Shown: positions 11,317 through 21,914 of the stretch, piece by piece | Layout: every line of letters begins with the position of its first letter | How positions within the stretch are numbered: position 1 is the first letter of the stretch | Source: Ceratopteris richardii | Taxonomy: Eukaryota; Streptophyta; Polypodiopsida; Polypodiales; Pteridaceae | Length of the DNA stretch: 64,000 nt | Assembly: GCA_020310875.1 (NCBI GenBank) | Contig: CM035407.1 | Location: forward strand, 92,578,632 to 92,642,631 | Direction of reading: 5' to 3' | The notes under the pieces: generated by a model | What the model saw: only the letters and a program-made list of their open reading frames with translations | Told to the model about the DNA's origin: nothing | Databases searched by the model: none | Made by a program: the position numbers and the translations under genes

Positions 11317-14300
11317 ACATTCAAGTTCTCAAGTTGCAGTAATGTGGCTCCTATACAAGCTGTCACTAGAGCACAAGCCTTAAAACAGGATAAACCAGCA
11401 GAGCAATCGGAGTCGAGTGAATTGGGAGAACCTAGTAGGAGGAAAACAAGAACATGGAAAGATACCAGAGAGAAGGCTAATCGCAAGTGGAATAAAAAGT
11501 TATCGGAACTAGAAGAAAGCTTGAAAGATGCAAAAACAAAAATAGAAGACATTGCATCTCAAAACCCCTCACATGTCGAAACTCCATCTACTCCATCTCA
11601 TCCCATCCCACCACCCATTGTAAATAGGCCACAACCAGGGTCTGTTCTTGCAGATCCAACCCCAGAAGGCTTGGACATGATGTTCAAGGCCTACCAGGCT
11701 CGACTTCAAGAAGGGCCAACAGTTGCAAACCTAGACAAGAGTTACCCTAGAGCAGACTTAGAGATTGAACGAATGAAAATGTGCATGAAAATGGTAGAAC
11801 AAGCTCAAGCTATACTCGAGACTAGTCAAAAGTTCAATCAGACAAACTCTGTCAAACCGGATTTGCATTTCTAGGGCTTACTAGAAAGATTAGAGCAGTT
11901 GGTAAACAAACCACAAGTTTCTTTACCTCCACAGGCTCAACCAGTTATTGAAAGGGGAAGCTCACCACCAATGGGAGCATATGTTCCTAATTCCACGGAT
12001 GCTGGAATACCTCCTTCAATTCAACAATACTCTCAAGAGTTCTTGCGGGAAATACAAGAGGAGAAATGGGCCAAGGAGAAGGGTAATTCCCCTCCTATTC
12101 GTGAGATTGATGATCTTCATGATCAATTTCCCCAAGACATTCCATCTATTTACAGAGACGAAGCAGAACAACAAGAAGACAAAGGATTAGATTTTGAATC
12201 TAATACCTTAGAAGAACTGCCTCAATTTCCAGGCCCATGGGAATCTGAATCTCTTCAGATCAGAGCTCCCACAATACTGGTAAGACATGAAGACTCAGTG
12301 GTCCCAAGGAACACTGATGTCGTGAAGAACACTAAGGTTCAATGTCATCTCACTGTAGAAGAGCTGCTCAAAGCAAAACCCGAGCTATGTAACCATGTGA
12401 AGGATCAGGTCCCAGAACTTGATTCCAATATGCCAAAAACATGCTCTAAGCAAAAAGTTCCAGAGATACCTCTCGATAAAATAGGAGACATGTGTGAGGG
12501 TGAAGAAGGTAATACTTATCTTCCAATCACCTACCAAGGTTACACAACCAAAGCAATCATAGATTCAGGTGCTGGTGTTGTTATTGCGACCACCTCCTTG
12601 TGGAAGCAATGGGGCAAACCCACATTAAGACCAACTAGAATGAAGCTTCAAATGGCCGATGGTCATTTTGAAAGGCCTCTAGGATTGCTAGAAGGGATAA
12701 CTCTAACCACTTGTGGTGTAGAGTTTGAGCACACATTTGCTATATGTGACTTTGAGAAAAATAATGTCTATGAGATGATCCTAGGAAGACCCTTCCTACG
12801 ACAATTGCAAATAGTACAGGATTGGGGAACCAACTCCTTGTACTTACAACACTTAGGGGTCACCACCAAGGTCAATTTGAAGGATTACACCTTCAGAGAT
12901 GTACCACCTCTACAGTGGAATCCTATCCACAAAGCGAAAGAAGATTTTATCTCTATGCATTCTGAAAGTTCACCTGATCCATCATGGCTGCATGAAGATA
13001 CTCATTTGTGGATGTGCAAGGTCGCAGAGGAAGAGGAAAAACGGTTAAAGGCAAGAGAAGAAGGAACTTTGCCAGGAGATAGACCAGTTAGAGACCCAGC
13101 CTACACACCGATGATCTTTCCAGATGAGGAATTTGAGCCTCATGGCTGGCCTGAAATCTTAGCCACCATGGACATTGCTATCAATGAAGAACAATGGACA
13201 CCTCATTGTGATGAGGAGGGTTATGATATTTCAGTGTTCATGTGTCAGCCCTTGCTAGAAGAATGTGATCCTAGTGATGTCATAGAAGAAGAAGAGAATG
13301 ACGATGATATAGAGTCCATTGTGATGGATAGTTGCTTTAACTCAGAGCAGCACTATCTAGAAGATAAAGGAGTGTTCACCCAGAAAGAAGAAGAACCTCT
13401 CACAAGTATTAAAACGGTAAATTCAAAGGATGGAAGTGAGAGTAGTCAAAAGAAAAAGGAAAGAAAAGCAGTGAAACAAGAAGAGGAGGAATCATTTTTT
13501 GAAGTACCAGAAAACTTCAAGAAATATGAAGTGGACGACCGCAAAATTTTGGTATGAATGCCTAAGAGAGAAGCCATCATAGGAGAATCATATGATAATA
13601 AAGAAAAGACCAAAAAGATTGTGGTGACCATTGAGGAGAACGAAGAGAGATGTACCTACATAGGAGTTGACCTGAGTGTAAGAGAAGAAATGTAGCTCGT
13701 AGCTCTATTAAGGGAATATAGGGATGTGTTTGCTTGGCACTATAGAGACTTGAAGGGAGTGGATCCAAGAATATGCTCGCATACGATCCCCATGACTGCT
13801 GATGCCAAACCCACCAAACAGAAGCCCTACACATATAATGATACATATGCAGCCAAAATAAAAGAAGAAATTGATAGGCTGATTGAAGCTGGATTCATCT
13901 ATGAGATTGAACATACTAAATGGGTGTCCCCCATTGTAGTGGTGCCCAAGAACGGGAAGTTGCGAGTGTGTATTAACCTTAAAAAAGTTAATGCCGCTAC
14001 GATCAGAGATAGTTATCCACTTCCAATCACGGAACACCTATTGGAGCGTGTTGCAGGCAAGAAAGTTTATAGCTTCCTTGATGGATTTTTAGGTTACAAT
14101 CAAGTAGCCATTGCCCCAGAAGATCAACACAAAACAGCTTTTGCTACAGAATGGGGAATCTTTGCATTTCGTGTGATGCCATTTGGGCTCACCAATGCAC
14201 CTGCGACATTCCAAAGGCTCATGTGTCATGTCTTCAAAGAGTTCTTGTGAAAGAACTTAGAAGTGCATGTGGACGATTTATGTGCTCATTCCCAAGAAAG

Positions 14301-17300
14301 AGGATTTCACATCCCTGAGCTCAGACAAATCTTCAACAAGTGTAGAGAATATCGAGTGTGTCTGAACCCAAAAAAGTGTGTGTTCATGGTGCATCAAGGT
14401 AAAATCTTAGGTCATATTGTTTCTAAGAATGGAATCTCAACCGACGAAGATAAGGTACAAGCCATAGCGGAGCTGCCAAGGCCAAGGAATGTTAAAGAGG
14501 TACAAGCCTTTATGGGCCATTGTGGATACTACCGTAGGTTTATTCACATGTACGCAATCATAGCTAGAGCCCTTTATGCCTTGTTGTCTAATTTTGAGTG
14601 GAACGACGAATGCGAGAATTCTTTCAACGAACTGAAGAAACGTTTGTGCTCAACAGCAATACTGACCACTCCTGATTGGAATAAACCATTCCATGTCCAT
14701 GTGGATGCATCCAATCATGCCATAGGATGTGTGCTAGCACAACCCACAGATTACGGAAACTTAGATTTGCCCATAGCATATGCTAGTAGACAGCTCACTG
14801 CAGCTGAACGAAACTATACCACAACTGAGCGAGAGGGCTTAGGCATGGTATATGCTGTGAAGAAGTTTAGACACTATTTATTGGCCAACAAATTTAAGTT
14901 TTTCACTGATCATCAAGCTTTGTTATATTTGGTCAATAAACCTTGCAATACAAGACGGTTAGTAAGATGGTTTCTCTTACTAATGGAATATGACTTTGAA
15001 GTTGTTGTCAGGAAAGGTAGAACCCACCTTAGGGCAGATCACCTTTCTCGCATCACTTTAGGAGAGTCACCGCAAGGAGTGTCTGATGAACTACCTGACG
15101 CTTATCTGTTCAATTTAGAAGTTGTTCCTAAATGGGCAAATAAGTTGGTACCGGTCCTAACCTTCGGACCCGCAAATAAAAATGTTAAAACATCACAAGA
15201 AGAAATTGTAAAATCACAAAAATATCACATATTGGCAAGAAGCATGTACAAACAAGATATTGAGGGTGTATTAGCTTGTTGTGTCAAGGATGATGAACAT
15301 AGTAGTTGGTTGCAGCAAGCTCATGAAGGATTGCTAGGAAATCACTATTCTAAACAACGAACATTGCAGAATCTAAAGCGTTTAGGAGTGTATTGGCCTA
15401 GCATGGACAAAGAAATACATGAGTGGATTAAGAATTGTCCAATGTGCAGAGAGAGACCCCCAGTGGAGCATGCGACCCTTTATCAAGTGTCATTAATTCC
15501 AGATTGGAGTGCTCCATTGGTAGAGTTTATGAGGTCGGGAAGATTACCCAAAGAGGCTAGTCTAGCAAGAAGACGAAGCATGGAGCAAGAGGCTCAAGGC
15601 TATGCCTTGGTAGGAGACAACCTATATCGAAGAGGCAAAGATGGTTACTTAAGACTGTGCGTTCATGAATCAGACTATCTGAAAGTCTTAGAGACTGCAC
15701 ACAGTAGTGTTGCAGGTGGACATTTTGGTCCTGACCGAGTAATCAAGAACATTCTTTTCTCAGGACTTTGGTGGCCAACTCTTCATATGGATGCACATAC
15801 CTATGTGAAGAAATGTGACACATGCCAACGGGCACAATATCCAGTTAGAAAAGATGAGATGCCTTTGAGACCAATGATGGGAGGACGTGCATTTTCAAAG
15901 TGGGGTATAGACTTCATAGGTCCTATTAACCCCCCAGCTCGAAACTCCCATGCAGAGTACATTATTGTAGCCACTGATTACCTTACAAAGTGGGTAGAAT
16001 TCAAAGCCACAACAAAGAATGATGCTCAAACTACGGCTAAGTTCTTATTCGAGAATGTGTTCACGAGATATGGGCTACCAATAGAGCTAGTTAGTGATAG
16101 AGGCACACACTTCTTGAATGAGGTCATTGAAAATCTTCTCCAAGAATTCTTGGTGATACATAAGAAGTCTGCCCCTTATCACCCACAAGCTAACGGACAA
16201 GCCGAGAGCACCAATAAGATCCTCTGTAACGTATTGACAAAACTGGTAAATAATAAACGCTCTGATTGGGATAAACAGCTTCATCATGTTGTTTGGGCTT
16301 ATCGAGTTGCCTATAAAACGGTACTGAATGCCACCCCATTTCAGATGGTCTTCGGGCAGAATGCTGTTCTACCATTGGACTTCCTCATCCCAGCCTTAAA
16401 GGTAGCACAAGAGCATGAGTGGAATGGACATGAGTTGTCCTCCAGGATCTTTGATCTAGAACGCTTAGGTGAGACGAGGCTACGAGCGGCAGCAGGCATC
16501 TACGCTGCAAAGAAAAGGCAAAAGGCATACTTCGATGCACACATTAAGGATAAGGGACTAAAAGAGGGAGATCTAGTGTTGGTTTACACAGTAAAACAAC
16601 ATGCCCGTAAGTTGGAAACACGAGGATATGGACCCATGATCATTAACAAAATTTCCACTAGCGACGCAGTTCAATTGGCTACTTTAGAAGGTGATATCTT
16701 GCCAAACTATATTAGTGGTTGTAGACTCAAGCTATATCAAGAACCTCTTACTGAGGATATGCTTACGAGACTCAACACTGCTAAGAAGCGAAAAGAAGAG
16801 GAGTTAAGGGTGAGGGAAGAAGCACAAGCAGAGGCTAGAGAGCGCATAAGGCGAAATAAGTTAAGGCGACTAGGGCTAGATGTCAACTCAAAAGCTCCAA
16901 AATATCACATGGATATGTGCCAAAAATCAGGCATTGCGACTTCTCAAGTCATTGATCGACGTCCATTCGTGACCATAGAGATAGGACAAGGAAAGGGTGC
17001 AAGGACTGTGAAAGCATTGATTGACTCAGGGGCAGCAAGTAGTGCAGTTAGACTTTCCTACTACCAAGACTTGCAGTTGAACATCAATCCCATAGAAGCT
17101 TATCTCATAGGATTGGGAGGTGTGGAAACCCCTTGTTTGGGCAAGGTGGAACTTCCCATCTACCTTCAAGATGTTCCAATGAAAGTCAAAGTGCTAGTGT
17201 GTCAAGATGAGAATCTTACAGAACCACTTGTCTTAGGACAAGATTGGATTTATGACAATGCAGTCAACTTGAACCTAAGAAGTCAACTTCTTCAAGTTTG

Positions 17301-18162
17301 GGTCGAGGGACAATGCTTTACATTAGAACTAGAAAATGGCATGCTTACAAATCCAGATGTCACATCTTGTAGTTCTCCTAGGACTAATCTTAGCAAAAGA
17401 GATGTTGTATGTGTCAAAAGCTCTATGTCGCAGGAGAACTCAATCATGGAAGAACAGGCTCAAAGACAAGCGGACTCCTCCTCTGGGGCAAGGACTAATG
17501 CCGCCACTACAACTCAATCAACAAAGCAAGCACAACCGAACAGAACAACTGCTATATCAAATAGACAGTGAGATTTCCAAAGGAAATTAGTACCAAGCAT
17601 GAAGCAGATCTGGGTACGAAAAGGAGAGCAACCACCGGCCTTAACCCCACAATTCCCCTCTAGGGACTCCCACCAGGCCAGACGACGAATGCAGAAGCTA
17701 CGACAAACTCAACCACAAGATATTCAACAAGTTTGGGTGCCTAAGAAATTCGCTGCGACTCAACAAGGGCGATTACAGATGTGGGTACCTAAGAAGCTCT
17801 TACATCCACACCAACCTATGTTCTCCCACATGCAAAAGATCTCAACAAAGAAGCCAAAAAGAGAAAAGGGTAAGAACCACGTACAGAGACCAAAAGAAGA
17901 TCAAATCAGCTCTTCAACAATAGTAGGAAGACGTGCAAAAAGGATATGGGTTTGGAAGCCAAAAGTACAAGTAGCCTCCACTGAACCAAAGTGCCAACCA
18001 CACTGGATACCACAGTTTAGAAAGCATCCAAAGAGGAAGACGCCTGAAGTAATCTCTACAGTGCCAAATGTTGTTCTAAAATGGACCCCAATAAGGAGGA
18101 TTACATCATTTCGAGATCCAATGGAAACCTCCACCAAAGCCGGCATCAACAACTACAAGTAA
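11317..18162 (+). pseudogene. Gypsy-1 gag-pol polyprotein with five in-frame stops
   Basis: One reading frame is kept over about 6.8 kb but is broken by stops at 11872 (TAG), 13555 (TGA), 13693 (TAG), 14248 (TGA) and 17569 (TGA); compared with Gypsy-3, three are explained by one C-to-T change (CAA/CAG to TAG, CGA to TGA twice). Order: gag C-terminal region with a basic/coiled segment; protease 1 (IDSGAG near 12560, MILGRPF near 12780); RT (13800-14450) whose active site reads HVDD instead of YVDD at about 14266; RNase H (HVDASN near 14700); HHCC zinc finger (about 15710-15830); integrase core (GIDFIGP near 15905, SDRGTHF near 16095, GQAES near 16198); a second retropepsin-like domain (LIDSGAA at 17020, LVLGQDW near 17232); then a tail with QIWVRK, QVWVPK, QMWVPK, RIWVWK, HWIPQ and KWTPI. 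No active product is expected. Confidence 0.9.
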
Positions 18163-18478
18163 CATCAAAAGCCTCGACGAGCGACAACCATGTGCTTCTT
18201 GCACAACCCTGTCTTTTGCACCATTCAGGGCATGCACTTCCAAAGTATGCATTGATATAGGGCCCTATTACATGGCCGTGCATAGACACATTTGAGAATC
18301 CCAGGCACAAGAGCACATGGACACAGGTCAACTAGTTTTACTGATACTAACATCTATCTTCTTGTTTTGTGACATTGTTCCTCAAAAAAAAAAAAAAAAA
18401 AAGAAAGAAAGAAAGAAGAAAAGCGAGAGAGAGCTTGTTCCCAGGTTTGGCTTATGAAACATGAATGAGTCATGCTTA
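18163..18478 (+). other. Gypsy-1 region after pol, with A-tract
   Basis: Noncoding now. Holds a segment (about 18230-18320) resembling 19100-19190 and the end of the Gypsy-5 tail near 60373, and an A19 tract (18384-18402) followed by GAAA repeats just before the ARGONAUTE fragment. Confidence 0.6.
18384..18420. repeat. A19 tract plus GAAA microsatellite
   Basis: Nineteen A residues from 18384, then GAAAGAAAGAAAGAAGAAAA. Lies about 60 bp before the ARGONAUTE-derived segment. Confidence 0.9.
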
Positions 18479-18857
18479 GTTGAAGGTGGAATTGTTGATT
18501 ACTAGGCATTTATCAATTTGGATAGAAGTGTGTCTCGGCTAGCAGATGATATTATTGCTGCCTTATCTGGTAGATGGCAAGCACTTGGCATGAACATGGC
18601 ATCTACAACTATGATTTTCTCTTACCATGGTAGGAATGAAGAGCTTGAAGGTCCGCAACTTGAGTGATGCTTAACTACTTCATGTACGAGAGCATCCAAG
18701 GAGATATCTGCAAAGGGTACTTCTGGAGGAGAAGACTCCTGCGTATGGTGAGCTAAAGAGAATATGTGAAACTAAGCTTGGTGTAGTTACCCAATGTTGT
18801 TTGCCAAGGAATATAAAGAAATTCAATTCTCAGTATTTGGCAAATGTTGCTTTGAAA
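18479..18857 (+). pseudogene. Captured ARGONAUTE fragment (Mid domain into start of PIWI)
   Basis: Translation from 18479 gives VEGGIVDY, then AFINLDRSVSR and ALGMNM, matching the plant AGO Mid-domain pattern G-G-x-V-x-x-W-x-x-I-N-F-x-R...G-M. After a one-base frame change before 18723 it reads EEKTPAYGELKRICETKLG, then VVTQCCLPRNIKKFNSQYL and ANVALK, the highly conserved Mid/PIWI junction of AGO1-like proteins (Y-G-x-L-K-R-I-C-E-T-x-L-G-x-V-x-Q-C-C...Q-Y-x-A-N-V-A-L-K). In-frame stops (TAG after VDY; TGA near 18664) and the frameshift make it a pseudogene. Similarity ends abruptly after VALK. It is in sense orientation between pol and the 3' LTR of Gypsy-1, where the related elements have ORF3. 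AGO family membership is confident; AGO clade is tentative. Whether introns were lost is not decided by this short segment. Confidence 0.85.
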
Positions 18858-19420
18858 AGAGGAGAGAGGATCAACCACTCAAAAGATCTCATCAGTGGAC
18901 CATCAACATGGACATTCATCAACAATGTTCCATCCCAAAGGCCGAGTGTACAACACAAAGAGATGAACATCGATCGACCTTCTCCATGGTAAGTATCTTT
19001 ACTCTGGAAACACCATAACCATGATAGCTTGGGAAACCTCTTCGTCGGCATACCCTTGAGCACTTAGCTCAAGACCCCAATTTTTGCACCATATTCTTCC
19101 GATGCATTTTCCACGTAAGCATGCATAGGGCTACATTACAAGGCCATGCACAAGACACATATTTTCCTCAACCCATGCACGAACACACTTACCCATCATC
19201 CGTTATGGGTTATGAGTACTTGGCATGACTACTGTGACCATCAATTTTGGAAGATCTAGAGGACATCAACGGAGACTCACAACGACACAATCGTGCTGGA
19301 ATTTAACGACGAAGCACATACCAAAGGACTACAAATTGAAAAGACTCGTAGTGACAAATGAAGAACCCAACAACCAACCCTGCTACATTTGGAAGAGCGA
19401 CGGCTCTAGTTCCTACCGAA
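18858..19420 (+). other. Unassigned Gypsy-1 sequence after the ARGONAUTE fragment
   Basis: No recognisable protein. 18858-19000 could be further captured or rearranged sequence. About 19100-19190 is a second copy of the segment at about 18230-18320 (shared features: ATGCAT, ATAGGGC, ATTACA, GGCC, ATGCA, then ACACAT), so the AGO-bearing segment is flanked by a diverged direct duplication. Confidence 0.5.
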
Positions 19421-19506
19421 TGGACACTACCTCTCGAAGCACTACCTGGAACAACAATTACAACAAGGGTCTGTCAGGGATGACAGACTCGAGAGGGGGG
19501 GGGGAG
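19421..19506 (+). pseudogene. Remnant of ORF3 C-terminus and polypurine tract, Gypsy-1
   Basis: One frame reads QQGSVRDDRLERGGG, matching the last residues of ORF3 in Gypsy-3 (QQGSVEDDRSEREGG), and is followed by a run of G residues (about 19494-19504) that serves as polypurine tract before the LTR. This shows Gypsy-1 once had the same 3' layout as Gypsy-3. Confidence 0.75.
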
Positions 19507-20145
19507 TGTTGGAACTCAAGGTCAAGCATAAAACATGGAAGCACATCAAAGAAGTGGACATAGAAGAAGAGAGAGCAAGTAGGGAGCTCCAAGAAGTGTA
19601 TGTCAAATTTTCAGAAGAATCCCCTACAAAAATAGTGATTTTCATCACTAAAAACCATTGTAAATGCCATTTTTTATTTTTTTAACTCCATTTTGTTCAA
19701 GCCGAGGAGTCCTTGAGCTTGAGGAGTATTAGAACTATCATCCTACCAATTTTCATAATTTTTAGACTTCGTTTGAGCCCTCAAATAAGCCTTGGAACCT
19801 AATTTTAACCAGGCCGGACACTAGGTCTGGACAGGGCCAAAACTAGTCAAAAAACTATAAAAAGAGCTAGAAAGCTCATTTTTGGGGTTAGCTTGTTAGA
19901 GAATAGAGTTTTTGTATGAGAACTCTTTTGCAATCGAAGCTTTCCATTGTTCCTCTCTTGATCTTACCTTGTGCGCGTGTGTGTGTATGTGTGTGCATGT
20001 TCGTGTGCTTTCACTCACGCACTTGTGCCGTCACGTGCTCGTGGTCTTCATACCGGTCCTCACGTCTCCGCGGATTGACAAGTAAAGGAGGTGGTGCTTA
20101 TGCTTGAGCTACATTCACACACATCACTACCTAAATATGTCAACA
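19507..20145 (+). repeat. Gypsy-1 3' LTR (about 639 bp)
   Basis: Begins TGTTGGAAC and shares with the Gypsy-3 LTR, in the same order: GTGATTTTCATCAC hairpin, the U3 hairpin (19698-19721), ACTATAAAAAGAGCTAG promoter block (TATA at 19856), a TG-rich microsatellite and the GGATTGACA block near the end. Related but clearly diverged. Right end inferred. Confidence 0.8.
19698..19721 (+). promoter_or_regulatory. U3 hairpin of Gypsy-1 LTR
   Basis: Arms CAAGC/GCTTG and CGAGGA/TCCTTG around a single G with a one-base A bulge; the C-to-T change gives a G-U pair. Lies 134 bp upstream of the TATA box. Confidence 0.7.
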
Positions 20146-20192
20146 AAACCCCCTAGGAGTGATGTAGTGAAGAAGGAGAAGCACTCATGTAT

Positions 20193-20270
20193 AAGGAAGT
20201 GCCAAGATATGTGGAATCAATCCCAAAAAGGAAGTGCCAAGCTATGTGGAATCAATCCCAAAAAGGAAGT
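20193..20270. repeat. 35-bp tandem repeat (two copies plus part)
   Basis: AAGGAAGTGCCAAG starts at 20193 and 20228, with a shortened third start at 20263. Lies at the edge of the decayed copia fragment. Confidence 0.85.
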
Positions 20271-21030
20271 AAGCCCAAAGCTTTGCAAAAAGCTTCAAAC
20301 TTCTCCGTAGGCAGAGCCTTTGCGAAAAGGTCTACAATGTTCTTTTGTGTGGACACATATGCCAAATTGATCTCTCTAGGAGAGAACCTCCCGCTGCCAT
20401 AATGATAGTGCATTTCAATGTGCTTACTGGGAGCATGGAACACGTGGTTCTTCAGAATTTCCAATGCACTCTGACTATCAGTGAAGATGGTGGTGGCAAA
20501 AGACTGACCAACACACAAATGGGCCATAAGGTGTCTGAGCCACACACATTCAACAATCGTTGTGAAAGCTGCCCTATACTCAACCTCACAACTAGAAGTG
20601 GCCACAATAGGATACTTCTTGCTCAACCAAGATATGCATGAGCTACCAAGCATGAAGCAAAAAAAACTAGTGGACACATGATTTTCATAGCAACCACCCA
20701 ACTAGAGTCAAAAAAAGCATGTAAATCTGGTGGTATTGATCGCCCCTTGGGATAAAACAATCCAAGTAGCCAGGTACTCAAGTAGCAAAAGATGTGCTAA
20801 ATTGCCTGCCAGTGCTTGACACCTAGACAATGCATAAACTTGCTCATCTATGAGATAGCAAATTGAATGTCCGTCTCAGCAATGCATAAGTAAATCAAGC
20901 ATCCAACAGCCTAATGATAGAGAACAACATCAAATGCATCTCTAGCATCATGAAGACTCAATCATAAACCTCTCTCCATAGGAGTAGCAATGGGTTTATA
21001 GTCTTCAAGGCCAAAATCCTCCAATAACGA
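20252..21030 (-). pseudogene. Decayed Ty1/copia fragment (end of RT, RNase H)
   Basis: Minus-strand translation of 20252-20701 gives the last 149 residues of a copia pol: SSCISWLSKKYPIVATSSCEVEYRA (RNase H; the usual S-T-E-A-E-Y is S-C-E-V-E-Y), TDSQSALEI, then KHIEMHYHYG and VDLFAKALPTEKFEAF. Upstream (20700-21010), in broken frames, are DYKPIATPME, VGCLIYLC and FMHCLG, typical of the copia RT-RNase H junction. Several stops and frameshifts. No LTR is recognised; it may be a truncated insertion in the junk between Gypsy-1 and Gypsy-2. Confidence 0.82.
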
Positions 21031-21209
21031 ATTTGGCGGCGTAAGACTCAATCTTCAGATGAATGTCAACAATAACCATTTCTAGGCCCGAGCATAGTGG
21101 ATCTCCCTTCTTTTCCAAAACAGCATGTGGATACGATATCTCACCCTCAACAAGCCGCATGGACACATCATCCATGTACTCATTGATGCTACACATCAGA
21201 GAGGTTAAT
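21031..21209. other. Unassigned sequence
   Basis: A short open frame on the minus strand (21005-21196) ending near the copia fragment has no recognised similarity. Probably junk at the copia/Gypsy-2 junction. Confidence 0.35.
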
Positions 21210-21221
21210 TAGACAGTCCAC

Positions 21222-21540
21222 TCAGGCATTCCCCCAACCAAGGTGGATACGCAAGGCAACCAACCCCAATGAGTCAACCACTCCAAATCTTTGACAACAC
21301 TCTCAAATTTGATCGAGGCAACACATTTGGCAAATTTGGGTGCCCAAGTCTGTGGTGATAACTCAGTACAAGTCTCGCCAGCTCTGGGTACCTAAAAAGT
21401 GCCTCGTTTATGCTTCAACCTTACTGAGTTCTAAGAAGACCTTTTCAAAGACTACTAGGAAACCCTACACACCTTTTGTGAATTCCACTTCATCTCTTCT
21501 AACCCCTTGTGTGATACAGAAATGGACCCCCAAGCCTTAA
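21222..21540 (+). pseudogene. Gypsy-2 gag-pol C-terminal tail
   Basis: Carries the repeated tryptophan motif of this lineage: RWIRK (about 21240), QIWVPK (about 21325), QLWVPK (about 21378) and finally QKWTPKP with a stop at 21538-21540, the same ending style as in Gypsy-1 and Gypsy-3. Upstream domains are missing and there are stops between the first two motifs. Confidence 0.75.
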
Positions 21541-21914
21541 GTAGTCACGACTACTCTCGACCCAATTCACCTTGGCCATAGACTCAGTGAGACTAAAACT
21601 CTTGTTAACCACTACATGCAGACCCAGTTTTACACTTCAAATCACCGTTGTCCTTGTAACATACACTAACTCTGTAGGTATTACTCATTCAAAATCAATT
21701 GTAAAGCCACACACCTTACACACTCCCACTCATAGTCAAAGCACGAACCTCTCACAATTCACTTATCACATCGTTAAAATCACACATTGTAGAGGAAGCA
21801 TGTTGGTGGTGGAAAGGAATGGAGGTCTCATCTTCTTGGGATCTTAATTATTTTCCATGATTAATGTGTTTTCCTCTTCACTTCAACTTAGGTCCGCAAC
21901 ACCAGCTTTCCATC
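21541..21914 (+). other. Gypsy-2 leader of ORF3, possible splice acceptor
   Basis: No coding similarity. The last 80 bp resemble 35500-35586 of Gypsy-3, including a pyrimidine-rich stretch ending CTTAG at 21891, 24 bp before the ORF3 ATG. Consistent with, but not proof of, a 3' splice site. Confidence 0.5.

Larger units (their letters stand above)
11317..20145 (+). mobile_element. Gypsy-1: decayed Ty3/gypsy element, 5' part outside window
   Basis: Starts mid gag-pol where Copia-1 inserted and runs through protease, RT, RNase H, integrase, second protease-like domain and W-x-P-K tail (to 18162). A region carrying an ARGONAUTE fragment follows, then a last remnant of ORF3, a polypurine tract (19491-19506) and a 3' LTR. 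It belongs to the same lineage as Gypsy-3 (24480-40698): the protein is co-linear throughout. The 20145 end is set by the CAACA end shared with the Gypsy-3 LTR and by the matching TATA-to-end spacing (289 versus 299 bp), so it may be off by some tens of bases. Confidence 0.82.

Noticed and set aside
16600..16800. Chromodomain at the integrase C-terminus (chromovirus assignment)
   Set aside because: The region after the integrase core has only the usual GPM-I-x-x-I...GDILPNYISGCR end and then a charged helix; no chromodomain pattern in Gypsy-1, -3 or -5.
18384..18420. Poly(A) tail proving a LINE- or retrogene-type insertion of the ARGONAUTE segment
   Set aside because: The A-tract lies upstream of, not downstream of, the sense-oriented fragment and grades into GAAA repeats, so it may be a simple microsatellite.
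20252..20701. Active copia RNase H gene
   Set aside because: Upstream RT is broken in several frames, the conserved STEAEY is altered, and no LTRs are found; it is a relic.
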